Source: Streptomyces xylophagus (GTDB taxonomy: Bacteria; Actinomycetota; Actinomycetes; Streptomycetales; Streptomycetaceae). Taken from it: a stretch of DNA of 64,000 nt. Position 1 is the first letter of the stretch. Each line of letters opens with the position of its first letter. This document shows positions 17,994 to 26,219 of the stretch, piece after piece. The notes beneath the pieces are model-generated. The model was not told where the DNA came from, made no database searches, and worked only from the letters and a program-made list of their open reading frames with translations. The translations under genes and the position numbers were made by a program. The stretch is taken from contig NZ_JNWO01000001.1 of NCBI RefSeq assembly GCF_000716435.1, positions 372,001 through 436,000 of the forward strand, written 5' to 3'.

Positions 17994-18989
17994 ATGGCGC
18001 GCAGGACCGGCCGCGTGACGGCGACCGACGTCGCCAAGGAGGCAGGGGTTTCGCAGACCACGGTCAGCTATGTGCTGAACGACGTGTCGCACCAGAAGAT
18101 CTCCGAGCAGACCCGGCGCAAGGTGCTGGACGCGGTGGCGAAGCTGGGCTACGAACCCTCGGCCGCCGCACGCGCCCTGCGCCTGGGCCGCAGCGATCTG
18201 GTGCTGCTGTTCCTTCCGGATGTTCCCGTCGGCGGCACACTGACCGCCCTGGTCGAGCTGCTCGGCGACGAGCTGGAGCGGCACGGCCTGAACCTCGTCA
18301 CACGGCGGGAGCGGCACGCCCCGCTCAAGTCGCTGTGGCGTGAGCTCATGCCGGCGGCGGTGATGACGACGTTCGACGTCGGCGAGGACGACGTGGCCAG
18401 CATGCGGGCGGCCGGCATCCACGTGGTCATCACCGGCATGGGCCCCGCGGTCGCCCCGGGGGTCCTGATCGTTCCGCAGAGCCAGATCGGCGCGATGCAG
18501 GTCGAGCGACTGGCGGCGACGGGACACACGCGCATCGGCTATGCCGCTCCTGGGGATCCCCGGCTCCGGGGATTTCTGGACCTGCGGCTCGAAGGCGTCC
18601 GCGCCGCCTGCGCCGAGCGCGGTCTTGAGCCGCCGGTCGTGCTGGACGTGCCCCTCGACATCTCGGCCGCCGCCGCTGCGGCCGAACAGTGGCACTCGGC
18701 CGTCCCCGCCGTCACGGGAGTGTGCGCCTACAACGACGAGACGGCCTTCGCCCTGCTCGCCGGCATGCGCCGGGTGGGGCTCACCGCCCCCGGCGACCTG
18801 GCCGTGATCGGCGTGGACAACGACAAGTTGGCGCCTTTCGCCGTACCGCCGCTGACCACGATCGACAACAACCTCGACGTCGCTGTGGGCCGCGCGGCCC
18901 GGATGATCGTCAACGGCGTGACAGGCAAGTCCCAGCCGGCATCACCCCAGGTGAACCCGCTGACACTGGTCGTGCGCGAGTCGGCCTGA
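17994..18989 (+). CDS. LacI-family regulator of the glycan utilisation locus
   Basis: A 331-residue LacI/GalR regulator. The N-terminal helix-turn-helix and hinge read VTATDVAKEAGVSQTTVSYVLND ... YEPSAAARALRLGRS. The periplasmic-binding-protein-like effector domain (about 65-331) includes RIGYAAPGD, GVCAYNDETAFALLAG and AVIGVDNDKLAPFAVPPLTTIDNN. ATG at 17994 follows AGGAGG. It stands directly upstream of a transporter and five glycoside hydrolases on the same strand, so it is the obvious local sugar-responsive repressor, and the inducer is probably a released oligosaccharide. Confidence 0.9.
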   Translation: MARRTGRVTATDVAKEAGVSQTTVSYVLNDVSHQKISEQTRRKVLDAVAKLGYEPSAAARALRLGRSDLVLLFLPDVPVGGTLTALVELLGDELERHGLNLVTRRERHAPLKSLWRELMPAAVMTTFDVGEDDVASMRAAGIHVVITGMGPAVAPGVLIVPQSQIGAMQVERLAATGHTRIGYAAPGDPRLRGFLDLRLEGVRAACAERGLEPPVVLDVPLDISAAAAAAEQWHSAVPAVTGVCAYNDETAFALLAGMRRVGLTAPGDLAVIGVDNDKLAPFAVPPLTTIDNNLDVAVGRAARMIVNGVTGKSQPASPQVNPLTLVVRESA

Positions 18990-19025
18990 CGCCGGGCCGC
19001 TGACGGGGACCTCTTCGGGCCGATT

Positions 19026-19048
19026 GCGCGGAAGGGTCTCTTCCGCGC
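19026..19048 (+). terminator. Terminator after the LacI gene
   Basis: GCGCGGAAG (19026-19034) and CTTCCGCGC (19040-19048) pair perfectly around GGTCT, 37 bases past the LacI stop. It separates regulator transcription from the structural operon that starts at 19336. Confidence 0.7.
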
Positions 19049-19135
19049 GCCTTGGTGCCGCGCGTCCGGATTGCCGCCTCTCAAAAAGCTGATGCACGCC
19101 TCTTGTGGTCCACCAAGGGCGGGGCTACGTTACGC

Positions 19136-19190
19136 ATACGTTTCACTTGTACGTATCAGTGGCTGATTTCGGACCCACCGAAAACGGTGG
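19136..19190 (+). promoter_or_regulatory. Putative LacI operator and leader of the glycan operon
   Basis: ATACGT (19136-19141) and ACGTAT (19151-19156) form a dyad around nine bases in the A/T-richest part of the roughly 345-base gap before the binding-protein gene. A second small dyad, ATCAG-tgg-CTGAT, follows at 19155-19167, and a CCACCG/CGGTGG hairpin lies at 19175-19190. No gene is visible in the gap. The site is a candidate for the LacI protein encoded just upstream. Confidence 0.4.
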
Positions 19191-19335
19191 ATGCGAAGCC
19201 CCTTCCGCCAGGAACGGCTGACCGCCAAGAACGGTCCAGGCCGCGTCAGGACCTGGTTTCCCACTCCCTCCGAGGCCCTTGAGGGCGGCTCGCTGTCCGA
19301 CGCCGCCCGGTCATCCACTTATCAGCGGAGTACCC

Positions 19336-20865
19336 ATGCGAAGAATCGCGCTGACCGCCGTATCGGCTGTCCTGATGTTGTCCGCGGCCGCGTGCGGCTC
19401 GGGATCGGGTTCCGGTTCGGGCAAGGCGGCCACCGGCGGCACCCTCACCCTGGCCCCCCTGGTCGCCGCCCAGCCGTGGGATCTGGCCGACGCCGGTCTC
19501 GGCAACAACGCGCAGTACTACCAGCCCGTATACGACTCACTGCTCCGGCTGTCCCCGACGGCCGACGTCAAGCCCAACCTGGCGACCAAGTGGTCCTACA
19601 ACGCGGCCCGCACGGTACTCACGCTGACCCTGCGCTCCGGCGTCAAGTTCACCGACGGCACCGCCCTGGACGCGGCGGCGGTCAAGACCAACCTGCTGCA
19701 CACCGAGAAGGGCACCAGCGAGGCGGCGGGCCAGCTCAAGGGCATCAGCGGTGTCGACGTCGTCAACGCCACCACGGTCGCGATCAAACTCTCCGCCCCC
19801 GACCCGTCGTTGGTGCCGAACCTCGGGAACGTGGCCGGCATGATCGCCAGCCCCAAGGCCATCGCCGCGGGGACGATCAAGACCACCCCGGTGGGTTCCG
19901 GCCCGTACGCCCTGGACAAGTCCGCGACCACGGACGGCAGTACGTACACCTTCGTGCGCAACCAGGGCTACTGGAACAAGGCCGCCTTCCCCTTCGACAA
20001 GATCGTCCTCAAGCCGCTGACCGACCCGACCGCCGTGCTCAACGCGCTCCGCTCGGGACAGGTCAACGGCGCGCTGCTGGCCAGTGCCAAGAACGTCGCG
20101 CCGGCCAAGAGCAGCGGGCTCAACGTCACCAAGTACACCTCCGGCGACGTCGAGGGCGTGTACATCTGGGACCGCGAAGGAAAGATCGTCAAGGCGCTCG
20201 GCGACGTCCGGGTCCGCCAGGCCCTGAACTACGCCTTCGACCGTTCCACGATCGTCAAGACGGCGAAGCAGGGGCTCGGCAAGGCGACGACCCAGATCTT
20301 CAACCCGGCCGGCTCGGCCTTCGACAGCTCGCTCGACTCGAAGTACTCCTACGACCCGGCGAAAGCCAAGCAGTTGCTGGCCGAGGCGGGCTATCCGAAC
20401 GGCTTCTCCGTCACCGTGCCGGACGTGTCGTCGGTCTTCCCGGACCAACAGGCCGCCATGGTCCAGCAGTTGGAGGACATCGGGATCAAGGTCAAGGTCG
20501 ACAAGATCCCGGTCACCCAGTTCATCAGCGCCCTCCTCGCGGGCAAGTACCCGCTGTCGTACATGACGTTGGCCTCCTTCCGCCCCTGGGACACCATCCA
20601 GATCGAGGTGGAGAAGAGCGCGCTGTGGAACCCGCTGCACAGCTCGGACCCGAAGGTCACCGACCTCGTCACCAAGGCGCAGTCCGCGACCGGCGCCGCC
20701 CAGGACGCCCTGTTCAAGCAGCTCAACACCTACCTCGTCGACCAGGCGTGGAACGCGCCCTGGGACTCCGTCGAGAACACCTACGCGACGACCAAGGGCA
20801 TCACCTTCACCCCGCAGACGTTCGCCGCGGTTCCCCCGATCTACAACTTCAAGCCCACTGGCTGA
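19336..20865 (+). CDS. Solute-binding lipoprotein of a Dpp/Opp-type ABC importer
   Basis: A 509-residue family 5 (peptide/nickel/oligosaccharide) binding protein. A signal peptide (MRRIALTAVSAVLMLSAAACG) ends in a lipobox whose Cys (about residue 21) anchors it to the membrane. A Ser/Gly linker follows, then the family core with YNAARTVLTLTLRSGVKFTDGT and GSGPYALDK. ATG at 19336 follows GCGGAG. Although this family is named for peptides, several members bind plant oligosaccharides. Being first in an operon with five sugar hydrolases makes an oligosaccharide the likely cargo here (inference). Confidence 0.88.
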   Translation: MRRIALTAVSAVLMLSAAACGSGSGSGSGKAATGGTLTLAPLVAAQPWDLADAGLGNNAQYYQPVYDSLLRLSPTADVKPNLATKWSYNAARTVLTLTLRSGVKFTDGTALDAAAVKTNLLHTEKGTSEAAGQLKGISGVDVVNATTVAIKLSAPDPSLVPNLGNVAGMIASPKAIAAGTIKTTPVGSGPYALDKSATTDGSTYTFVRNQGYWNKAAFPFDKIVLKPLTDPTAVLNALRSGQVNGALLASAKNVAPAKSSGLNVTKYTSGDVEGVYIWDREGKIVKALGDVRVRQALNYAFDRSTIVKTAKQGLGKATTQIFNPAGSAFDSSLDSKYSYDPAKAKQLLAEAGYPNGFSVTVPDVSSVFPDQQAAMVQQLEDIGIKVKVDKIPVTQFISALLAGKYPLSYMTLASFRPWDTIQIEVEKSALWNPLHSSDPKVTDLVTKAQSATGAAQDALFKQLNTYLVDQAWNAPWDSVENTYATTKGITFTPQTFAAVPPIYNFKPTG

Positions 20866-20940
20866 CCCGGACGGCGGGCCGGGCGGGATGACATCACCTC
20901 CCGCCCGGCCGCCGATCAACACCGGTCAGGGAAAGGCAAG

Positions 20941-21894
20941 GTGGAGAGACTAATGATCGTTTTCTTGGTCCGGCGCATCGCCGCCGGGCTGGTCCTGGTC
21001 CTGGTGATCGCGACCACGACCTTCGCGCTGATGGGCCTCACCGGTTCCGACCCGGTGCGCCAGATCGTGGGACAGACCGCGACCCAGCAGCAGGTGTCGG
21101 CCAAGTCCGCCGAACTCGGACTCGACCAGCCCTTCGTGGTCCGCTACGGCCACTGGCTCGCGGACGCGGTGCACGGCAACCTCGGCAGCTCGTGGTTCAG
21201 CGGTGAGTCCGTGACGAGCTCACTCGAGAACAAGCTGCCGGTGACCCTGTCGATCGTGCTGGCCGCGCTCCTGGTGTCGGCCGTACTGAGCACGGTGCTG
21301 GGCGTGGCCGCCGCGGTCCGCCGGGGCGCCCTGGACCAAGTGGTGCAACTACTCGCGGTGTTGGGGTTCGCCGTACCCAGCTTCCTGGTCGCCCTGGTGT
21401 TCGCCGTCGTGATCGGTGTCGACCTGGGCTGGCTGCCCGCGACCGGCTACGTGCCGTTGGCGGACTCGGCGGGCGGCTGGCTCAAGTCGATCACCCTCCC
21501 CGCGCTGTCGCTCTCCGTCGGAGCGATCGCCGCCACCGCCCAACAGGTGCGCGGCTCCATGGTCGACGTCCTGCGCGCGGACTACGTACGCACCCTCCGC
21601 AGCCGTGGCATCAGCGAACGGAGCCTGCTGTTCCGGCACGCTCTGCGCAACGCGGCCCCGGCCGCGCTGACCGTGCTGGCCCTGCAGTTCATCGGCCTGG
21701 TAGGCGGCGCGGTGGTCGTCGAGAAGGTCTTCGGCCTCAACGGGATCGGCAGTCAGGCGACCAGCGCCGGCTCGCAGGGCGACACCCCGGTGGTCATGGG
21801 CGTCGTCGTGGTCATGGTCGCCCTCGTCGTGGTGGTCAACATCCTGATGGACCTCGCATACGGCTGGCTCAACCCGAAGGTGCGTGTGGGATGA
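20941..21894 (+). CDS. ABC importer permease (DppB-like)
   Basis: A 317-residue integral membrane protein with six TM helices and the DppB-type architecture: an N-terminal TM (FLVRRIAAGLVLVLVIATTTFALM), a long periplasmic loop, then the permease core with the EAA-type coupling loop around DYVRTLRSRGISERSLLFRHALRNA. GTG at 20941 is used; an ATG at 20953 preceded by GGAGAG is an equally good start. It overlaps the next gene by four bases (ATGA), so the pair is translationally coupled. Confidence 0.9.
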   Translation: MERLMIVFLVRRIAAGLVLVLVIATTTFALMGLTGSDPVRQIVGQTATQQQVSAKSAELGLDQPFVVRYGHWLADAVHGNLGSSWFSGESVTSSLENKLPVTLSIVLAALLVSAVLSTVLGVAAAVRRGALDQVVQLLAVLGFAVPSFLVALVFAVVIGVDLGWLPATGYVPLADSAGGWLKSITLPALSLSVGAIAATAQQVRGSMVDVLRADYVRTLRSRGISERSLLFRHALRNAAPAALTVLALQFIGLVGGAVVVEKVFGLNGIGSQATSAGSQGDTPVVMGVVVVMVALVVVVNILMDLAYGWLNPKVRVG

Positions 21895-23732
21895 AACTTC
21901 CCCAGTCCGAAGAGACGACGGGCGCGGTCGCCACGGACGTCGCCGCGCACGGCCGGGCGGGACTCCTGCGCCGACTGCTGCGCAACCCGGTGGCCGTGAC
22001 CTGTCTGGTCCTCCTCGCGCTCATCTCCCTGGCCAGCCTCTTCGCACCCCTGCTGACCAGCCAGGACCCCGCCCACTCCTCACTGACCGACAGCCTCGCC
22101 CCGATCAGCGGCAAACACCCGCTGGGCGGTGACGGCGTCGGCCGTGACGTCCTGGCCCGACTGCTCTACGGCGGCCGCACCAGCCTGCTGGGAGCCCTGC
22201 TCGCGGTGGCCGTCGCCGTGGTGATCGGCGTACCCGCCGGTCTGGTGGCCGGCTACTACCGCAAGTGGTTCGACGCCGTGAGCAGTTGGGTGTCCAACCT
22301 GCTGATGGCCGTACCGGCGATCATCGTGCTGCTCGTCGTGATGTCGGCGGTGGGGCAGAACACCTACATCGCCATGGCGGTCTTCGGCCTGCTGATGTCG
22401 CCGGGCGTCTTCCGGCTGATCCGCGCCTCGGTGATCTCCGTACGCGAAGAGCTGTACGTGGACGCGGCCCGGGTGTCCGGCCTGACGGACTCCCGGATCA
22501 TCCGCCGACACATCCTGCCCGTCGTGCAGGCGCCGACCATCATCCAGGCCTCCCAGATGCTCGGCCTCGGCATCGTCATCCAGTCCGGGCTCGAGTTCCT
22601 CGGCCTGGGCTCGGCGACCCAGGCGAGCTGGGGCGCCATGCTCAACGACGCCTTCGCGAACATCTACACCAAGCCGGAACTGATGGTCTGGCCCGGACTG
22701 GCGCTCGCCGTGACCGTCGCCGCGTTCGGCCTCCTGGGCAACGCCCTGCGGGACGCGCTGGACGGCAGCGCGGCGAACGGGCGGAAGCCACGCGGCACCG
22801 CCGGCCGCAAGCAGGCGGCGGCGAAGAAGACGCCGACCGTCGTGCTTGACGCGGGGGACACGGACGACGCCCTGCTCGTCCTCGAAGGCCTGACGGTCTC
22901 CTATCCGACGGCCCAGGGCGAGAAGACCGTCGTCGACGGCGTCTCCCTGACGGTACGCCGGGGCGAAGTCCTCGGACTCGTGGGGGAGTCGGGCTCCGGC
23001 AAGAGCCAAACCGCCTTCGCCGTCCTCGGGTTGCTTCCTCGCGAGGCCCAAGTCGCCACCACCCGGCTCGTGTTCGACGGCACGGAGCTGGGACGGCTCG
23101 GCCGCGCCGAGATGAACCGCTACCGCGGCCACCGGATCGCCTACGTCCCGCAGGAACCCATGTCCAACCTCGACCCCTCCTTCCGTATCGGCGCCCAACT
23201 GGTCGAACCGGTACGCCGACACCTCGGGCTGTCGGCCGCCGAGGCGAAGGCGAAGACCCTCGGCCTGCTCGAACGCGTCGGCATCTCCGACCCGGAACGG
23301 GTCTTCCGCTCCTATCCGCACCAGATCTCCGGCGGGATGGCGCAGCGCGTCCTCATCGCCGGCGCCGTGTCCTGCGAACCGGACCTGCTGATCGCCGACG
23401 AACCGACCACGGCCCTCGACGTGACCGTGCAGGCTGAGGTGCTCGACCTGATGCGGTCCCTTCAGCGCGAGCGGAACATGGGCATGATCCTCGTGACCCA
23501 CGACTTCGGTGTGGTCGCCGACATCTGCGACCGCGTGACGGTGATGCAGACCGGCGCCGTCGTGGAGTCCGCGCCCGTGGGGCAGTTGTTCGCCGATCCC
23601 CAGCACCCGTACACCCGCATGCTCCTGTCCTCCACGTTGGAGGACGCCGAGCCGCGGTCCGCGCTGAGCGGCACTGTGCCGGTGAGCACCGCCGGCATCA
23701 CGAACACCGGACGTCAGGAGGGTCCGGCATGA
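21891..23732 (+). CDS. Fused ABC permease (DppC-like) and ATPase (DppD-like)
   Basis: A 613-residue fusion. The N-terminal half (to about residue 290) is a DppC-like permease with TM helices from about residue 36 and the coupling loop [22 protein letters not shown] Lys/Ala-rich linker (about 295-320) leads to a complete ATPase: Walker A GESGSGKS (about 364), Q-loop [13 protein letters not shown], signature ISGGMAQRV, Walker B LLIADEP, D-loop TALDVTV and H-switch VTHDFGV, with the C-terminal [10 protein letters not shown] of peptide-type ATPases. Such fusions are known in actinomycetes. Stop-start overlap with both neighbours keeps subunit ratios fixed. Confidence 0.9.
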   Translation: MKLPQSEETTGAVATDVAAHGRAGLLRRLLRNPVAVTCLVLLALISLASLFAPLLTSQDPAHSSLTDSLAPISGKHPLGGDGVGRDVLARLLYGGRTSLLGALLAVAVAVVIGVPAGLVAGYYRKWFDAVSSWVSNLLMAVPAIIVLLVVMSAVGQNTYIAMAVFGLLMSPGVFRLIRASVISVREELYVDAARVSGLTDSRIIRRHILPVVQAPTIIQASQMLGLGIVIQSGLEFLGLGSATQASWGAMLNDAFANIYTKPELMVWPGLALAVTVAAFGLLGNALRDALDGSAANGRKPRGTAGRKQAAAKKTPTVVLDAGDTDDALLVLEGLTVSYPTAQGEKTVVDGVSLTVRRGEVLGLVGESGSGKSQTAFAVLGLLPREAQVATTRLVFDGTELGRLGRAEMNRYRGHRIAYVPQEPMSNLDPSFRIGAQLVEPVRRHLGLSAAEAKAKTLGLLERVGISDPERVFRSYPHQISGGMAQRVLIAGAVSCEPDLLIADEPTTALDVTVQAEVLDLMRSLQRERNMGMILVTHDFGVVADICDRVTVMQTGAVVESAPVGQLFADPQHPYTRMLLSSTLEDAEPRSALSGTVPVSTAGITNTGRQEGPA

Positions 23733-24655
23733 CCGGGACCATGAACGGGACACCGCGCAAGGAACTCCCGGCCGAACCCCTGCTCGTCGCCGACGACCTG
23801 GTCGTGGAGTACCCGTCGAAGGGCTGGCGCAAGCCGCCGTTCCGGGTGCTCAAGGGCGTGTCGATCACCATCGCCGCGGGCGAGACGCTCGGGCTGGTCG
23901 GCGAGTCGGGATCGGGCAAGACCACCCTGGGCCGAGCCGTCCTCGGACTGGCCCCCATCACCTCCGGCACCGTCCGCTACGACGGCAAGGTCATCTCGGG
24001 CCTGGGCGCGAAGGAACGCCGGGCGCTCAGCAGTGACATCCAGGTGGTGTTCCAGGACCCGTACACCTCCCTCAACCCCGCGATGACGGTGAACGACATC
24101 CTCAGCGAGCCGCTGAGGGTCGCCGGTACCCCGCGCGCGGAGGCCGAGAAGCGCGTGCGGGACCTGCTCGACCAGGTTCGGCTGCCCGCCGACGCAGGGG
24201 AGCGGCTGCCACGCGAGTTCTCCGGCGGCCAGCGTCAACGCATCGCCATCGCACGGGCGTTGTCGCGCGACCCGCGGGTCATCGTCTGCGACGAACCGGT
24301 CAGCGCATTGGACCTGTCGACGCAGGCCCGGGTACTGGACCTGTTCGTCGAGATCCAGGAACGCACCGGCGTCGCCTACCTCTTCGTCACGCACGACCTG
24401 TCCGTGGTCCGGCACATCAGCCACCGGGTGGCGGTCATGCAGGGCGGCGAAATCATCGAGACCGGCGACGCGGCGACCGTCACTACCGTGCCCCAACACC
24501 CCTACACGCAGCGCCTGTTGCTCGCCGCGCCCGTGCCGGACCCGCAACGGCAGGCGGAGCGCCGAGCAGAGCGACGACGGCTGGCGGCGGCCCTGGCTGC
24601 CGACACCTCCACGGAAGTTCCCACCAACGCCTCGATGTCGGGAGACCGAGCATGA
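23729..24655 (+). CDS. ABC importer ATPase (DppF-like)
   Basis: A 308-residue cytoplasmic ATPase, the second nucleotide-binding subunit of the importer. Walker A GESGSGKT (about residue 57), Q-loop VFQDPYTSLNPAMTV, signature EFSGGQRQRIAIARAL, Walker B VIVCDEPVSALDLSTQ and H-switch VTHDLSVVRHISH are all present, followed by the oligopeptide-type C-terminal HPYTQRLLLAAPVPDPQRQ. ATG at 23729 overlaps the upstream stop (ATGA) and its own stop overlaps the GH43 start. It would pair with the ATPase half of the upstream fusion protein. Confidence 0.9.
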   Translation: MTGTMNGTPRKELPAEPLLVADDLVVEYPSKGWRKPPFRVLKGVSITIAAGETLGLVGESGSGKTTLGRAVLGLAPITSGTVRYDGKVISGLGAKERRALSSDIQVVFQDPYTSLNPAMTVNDILSEPLRVAGTPRAEAEKRVRDLLDQVRLPADAGERLPREFSGGQRQRIAIARALSRDPRVIVCDEPVSALDLSTQARVLDLFVEIQERTGVAYLFVTHDLSVVRHISHRVAVMQGGEIIETGDAATVTTVPQHPYTQRLLLAAPVPDPQRQAERRAERRRLAAALAADTSTEVPTNASMSGDRA

Positions 24656-26163
24656 CCCTTCCCAACCCCACCCTCCCCGGCTTCCACCCGGACCCCAGCA
24701 TCACCCGCGTCGGCGACGACTACTACCTCGCCTGTTCCAGCTTCGAGTACCTCCCCGGCATACCGCTGTTCCACAGCCGCGACCTCGTGCACTGGGAGCA
24801 GATCGGCAACGTGGTAACCCGGCCCGGTCAGTTGGCGGTGGAGAAGGTCCCCACGCTCGGCGGCGCCTGGGCACCCACCATCCGGTTCCACGACGGCCGC
24901 TTCTGGCTGGTCGTCACCGACGCGATGGGGCGCGGCAGCCTCATCTTCACCGCCGACCGCGCCGAAGGCCCCTGGTCCGACGGCATCGTCATGCAAGGCG
25001 TGCCCGGCATCGACCCGGACCTCGCCTGGGACAGCGACGGCACCTGTTTCGTCACGTACTCGGGTCTCCAGCTCGACGGCGACCAGGCAGGCCGGCACCT
25101 GGGCATCCAGCAGGTCCGCATGGACCTCGAAACCGGCCAAGCCCTCGAAGAGCCACGGTCGTTGTGGTCGGGCACGGGCCTGATGTTCCCCGAGGCGCCG
25201 CACCTCTACGAGATCGACGGCACCTGGTACCTCCTGATCGCCGAGGGCGGCACCGAGCGCGGGCACTCCGTGAGCATCGCCCGCGGCACCCGTCCGGACG
25301 GCCCCTTCGAGGGCGGCCCGGCCAACCCGGTGCTCAGCGCCCGCAGCACCGACCGCCCGATCCAGAACACCGGCCACGCCGACCTGGTGCGCACCCCCGA
25401 CGGAGGCTGGGCACTGTTCCTGCTGGGCATGCGTCCTGGCGGCCTGACGAGGGCCTTCTCTCCCATGGGACGGGAGACCTTCAGCACCACACTGGAGTGG
25501 ATCGACGGCTGGCCGGTGGTGCAACCGGTCCAACTGACCACGCCCACCGCACCAGTTGAGCACCATGAGGACTTCACCGGCGCCGAACTCGGCCCGGAAT
25601 GGCTCTCGATACGGACACCGGCCGCCGACTGGTCCTCGCTCACCGAGCGACCGGGCCACCTCGTCGTACACGCCGACGGCTCCACCATGGACGACCCGCG
25701 GCCACGGTTCGTCGGCCGCCGCCAGCAGCACCAGTCGGCCGTCTTCTCGGTCCGCGTCGACAGCACCGACGGGATCGGCGGGCTGAGCCTGCGGATCGAC
25801 GAACACCACCACTACGACATCGAGGTCGGCGCCGGCATCGCCCGTGCCCGCGCCCGGGTGGGCGGCCTCTGCCAGACCTGGGAGCAGCCGATTCCCGCGG
25901 GCCCGGCGACCGTACGCATCGAGACCGAGCCCGTGGTCGGTATGGGCCTCGACGCCCTCGGCCCGGACCTGGTCCGGCTGTCCGTCGAATCCGACACAGG
26001 AACAGGCACGGACTCCGGCACCGGTCCGGTCGAACTCGCCGCGCTGGACGGCCGCTACGTCTCCGCCGAGACCGCCGCGTCCTTCACGGGCCGAGTCGTC
26101 GGCATGTACGCCGCCGAAGGCTCCGTCGCCTTCGAGCAGTTCAGCTACCGGGGCGAGGACTAG
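24652..26163 (+). CDS. GH43 beta-xylosidase / alpha-L-arabinofuranosidase
   Basis: A 503-residue glycoside hydrolase with the GH43 five-bladed propeller followed by a C-terminal beta-sandwich (about 300-503). The three catalytic acids are placed as expected: general base Asp in LPGFHPDPSITRVGDDYYLACSS, pKa-modulating Asp in VPGIDPDLAWD, and general acid Glu in MFPEAPHLYEIDGTWYLLIAEGGTERGHS. There is no signal peptide, so it acts on imported oligosaccharides in the cytoplasm, removing xylose or arabinose caps. ATG overlaps the ATPase stop, so it is coupled to the transporter. Confidence 0.9.
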   Translation: MTLPNPTLPGFHPDPSITRVGDDYYLACSSFEYLPGIPLFHSRDLVHWEQIGNVVTRPGQLAVEKVPTLGGAWAPTIRFHDGRFWLVVTDAMGRGSLIFTADRAEGPWSDGIVMQGVPGIDPDLAWDSDGTCFVTYSGLQLDGDQAGRHLGIQQVRMDLETGQALEEPRSLWSGTGLMFPEAPHLYEIDGTWYLLIAEGGTERGHSVSIARGTRPDGPFEGGPANPVLSARSTDRPIQNTGHADLVRTPDGGWALFLLGMRPGGLTRAFSPMGRETFSTTLEWIDGWPVVQPVQLTTPTAPVEHHEDFTGAELGPEWLSIRTPAADWSSLTERPGHLVVHADGSTMDDPRPRFVGRRQQHQSAVFSVRVDSTDGIGGLSLRIDEHHHYDIEVGAGIARARARVGGLCQTWEQPIPAGPATVRIETEPVVGMGLDALGPDLVRLSVESDTGTGTDSGTGPVELAALDGRYVSAETAASFTGRVVGMYAAEGSVAFEQFSYRGED

Positions 26164-26219
26164 GCCCCTTCACGCACAAGGCCTCCTCCGCACCACCGAC
26201 AGAAAGTCACCAGTACCGC

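Noticed and set aside
25599..26219. N-terminal extension of the GH42 frame into the GH43 gene
   Set aside because: The extra 207 residues are Arg/Pro-rich and lie out of frame over the GH43 C-terminal domain; the GH42 family start is at 26220.
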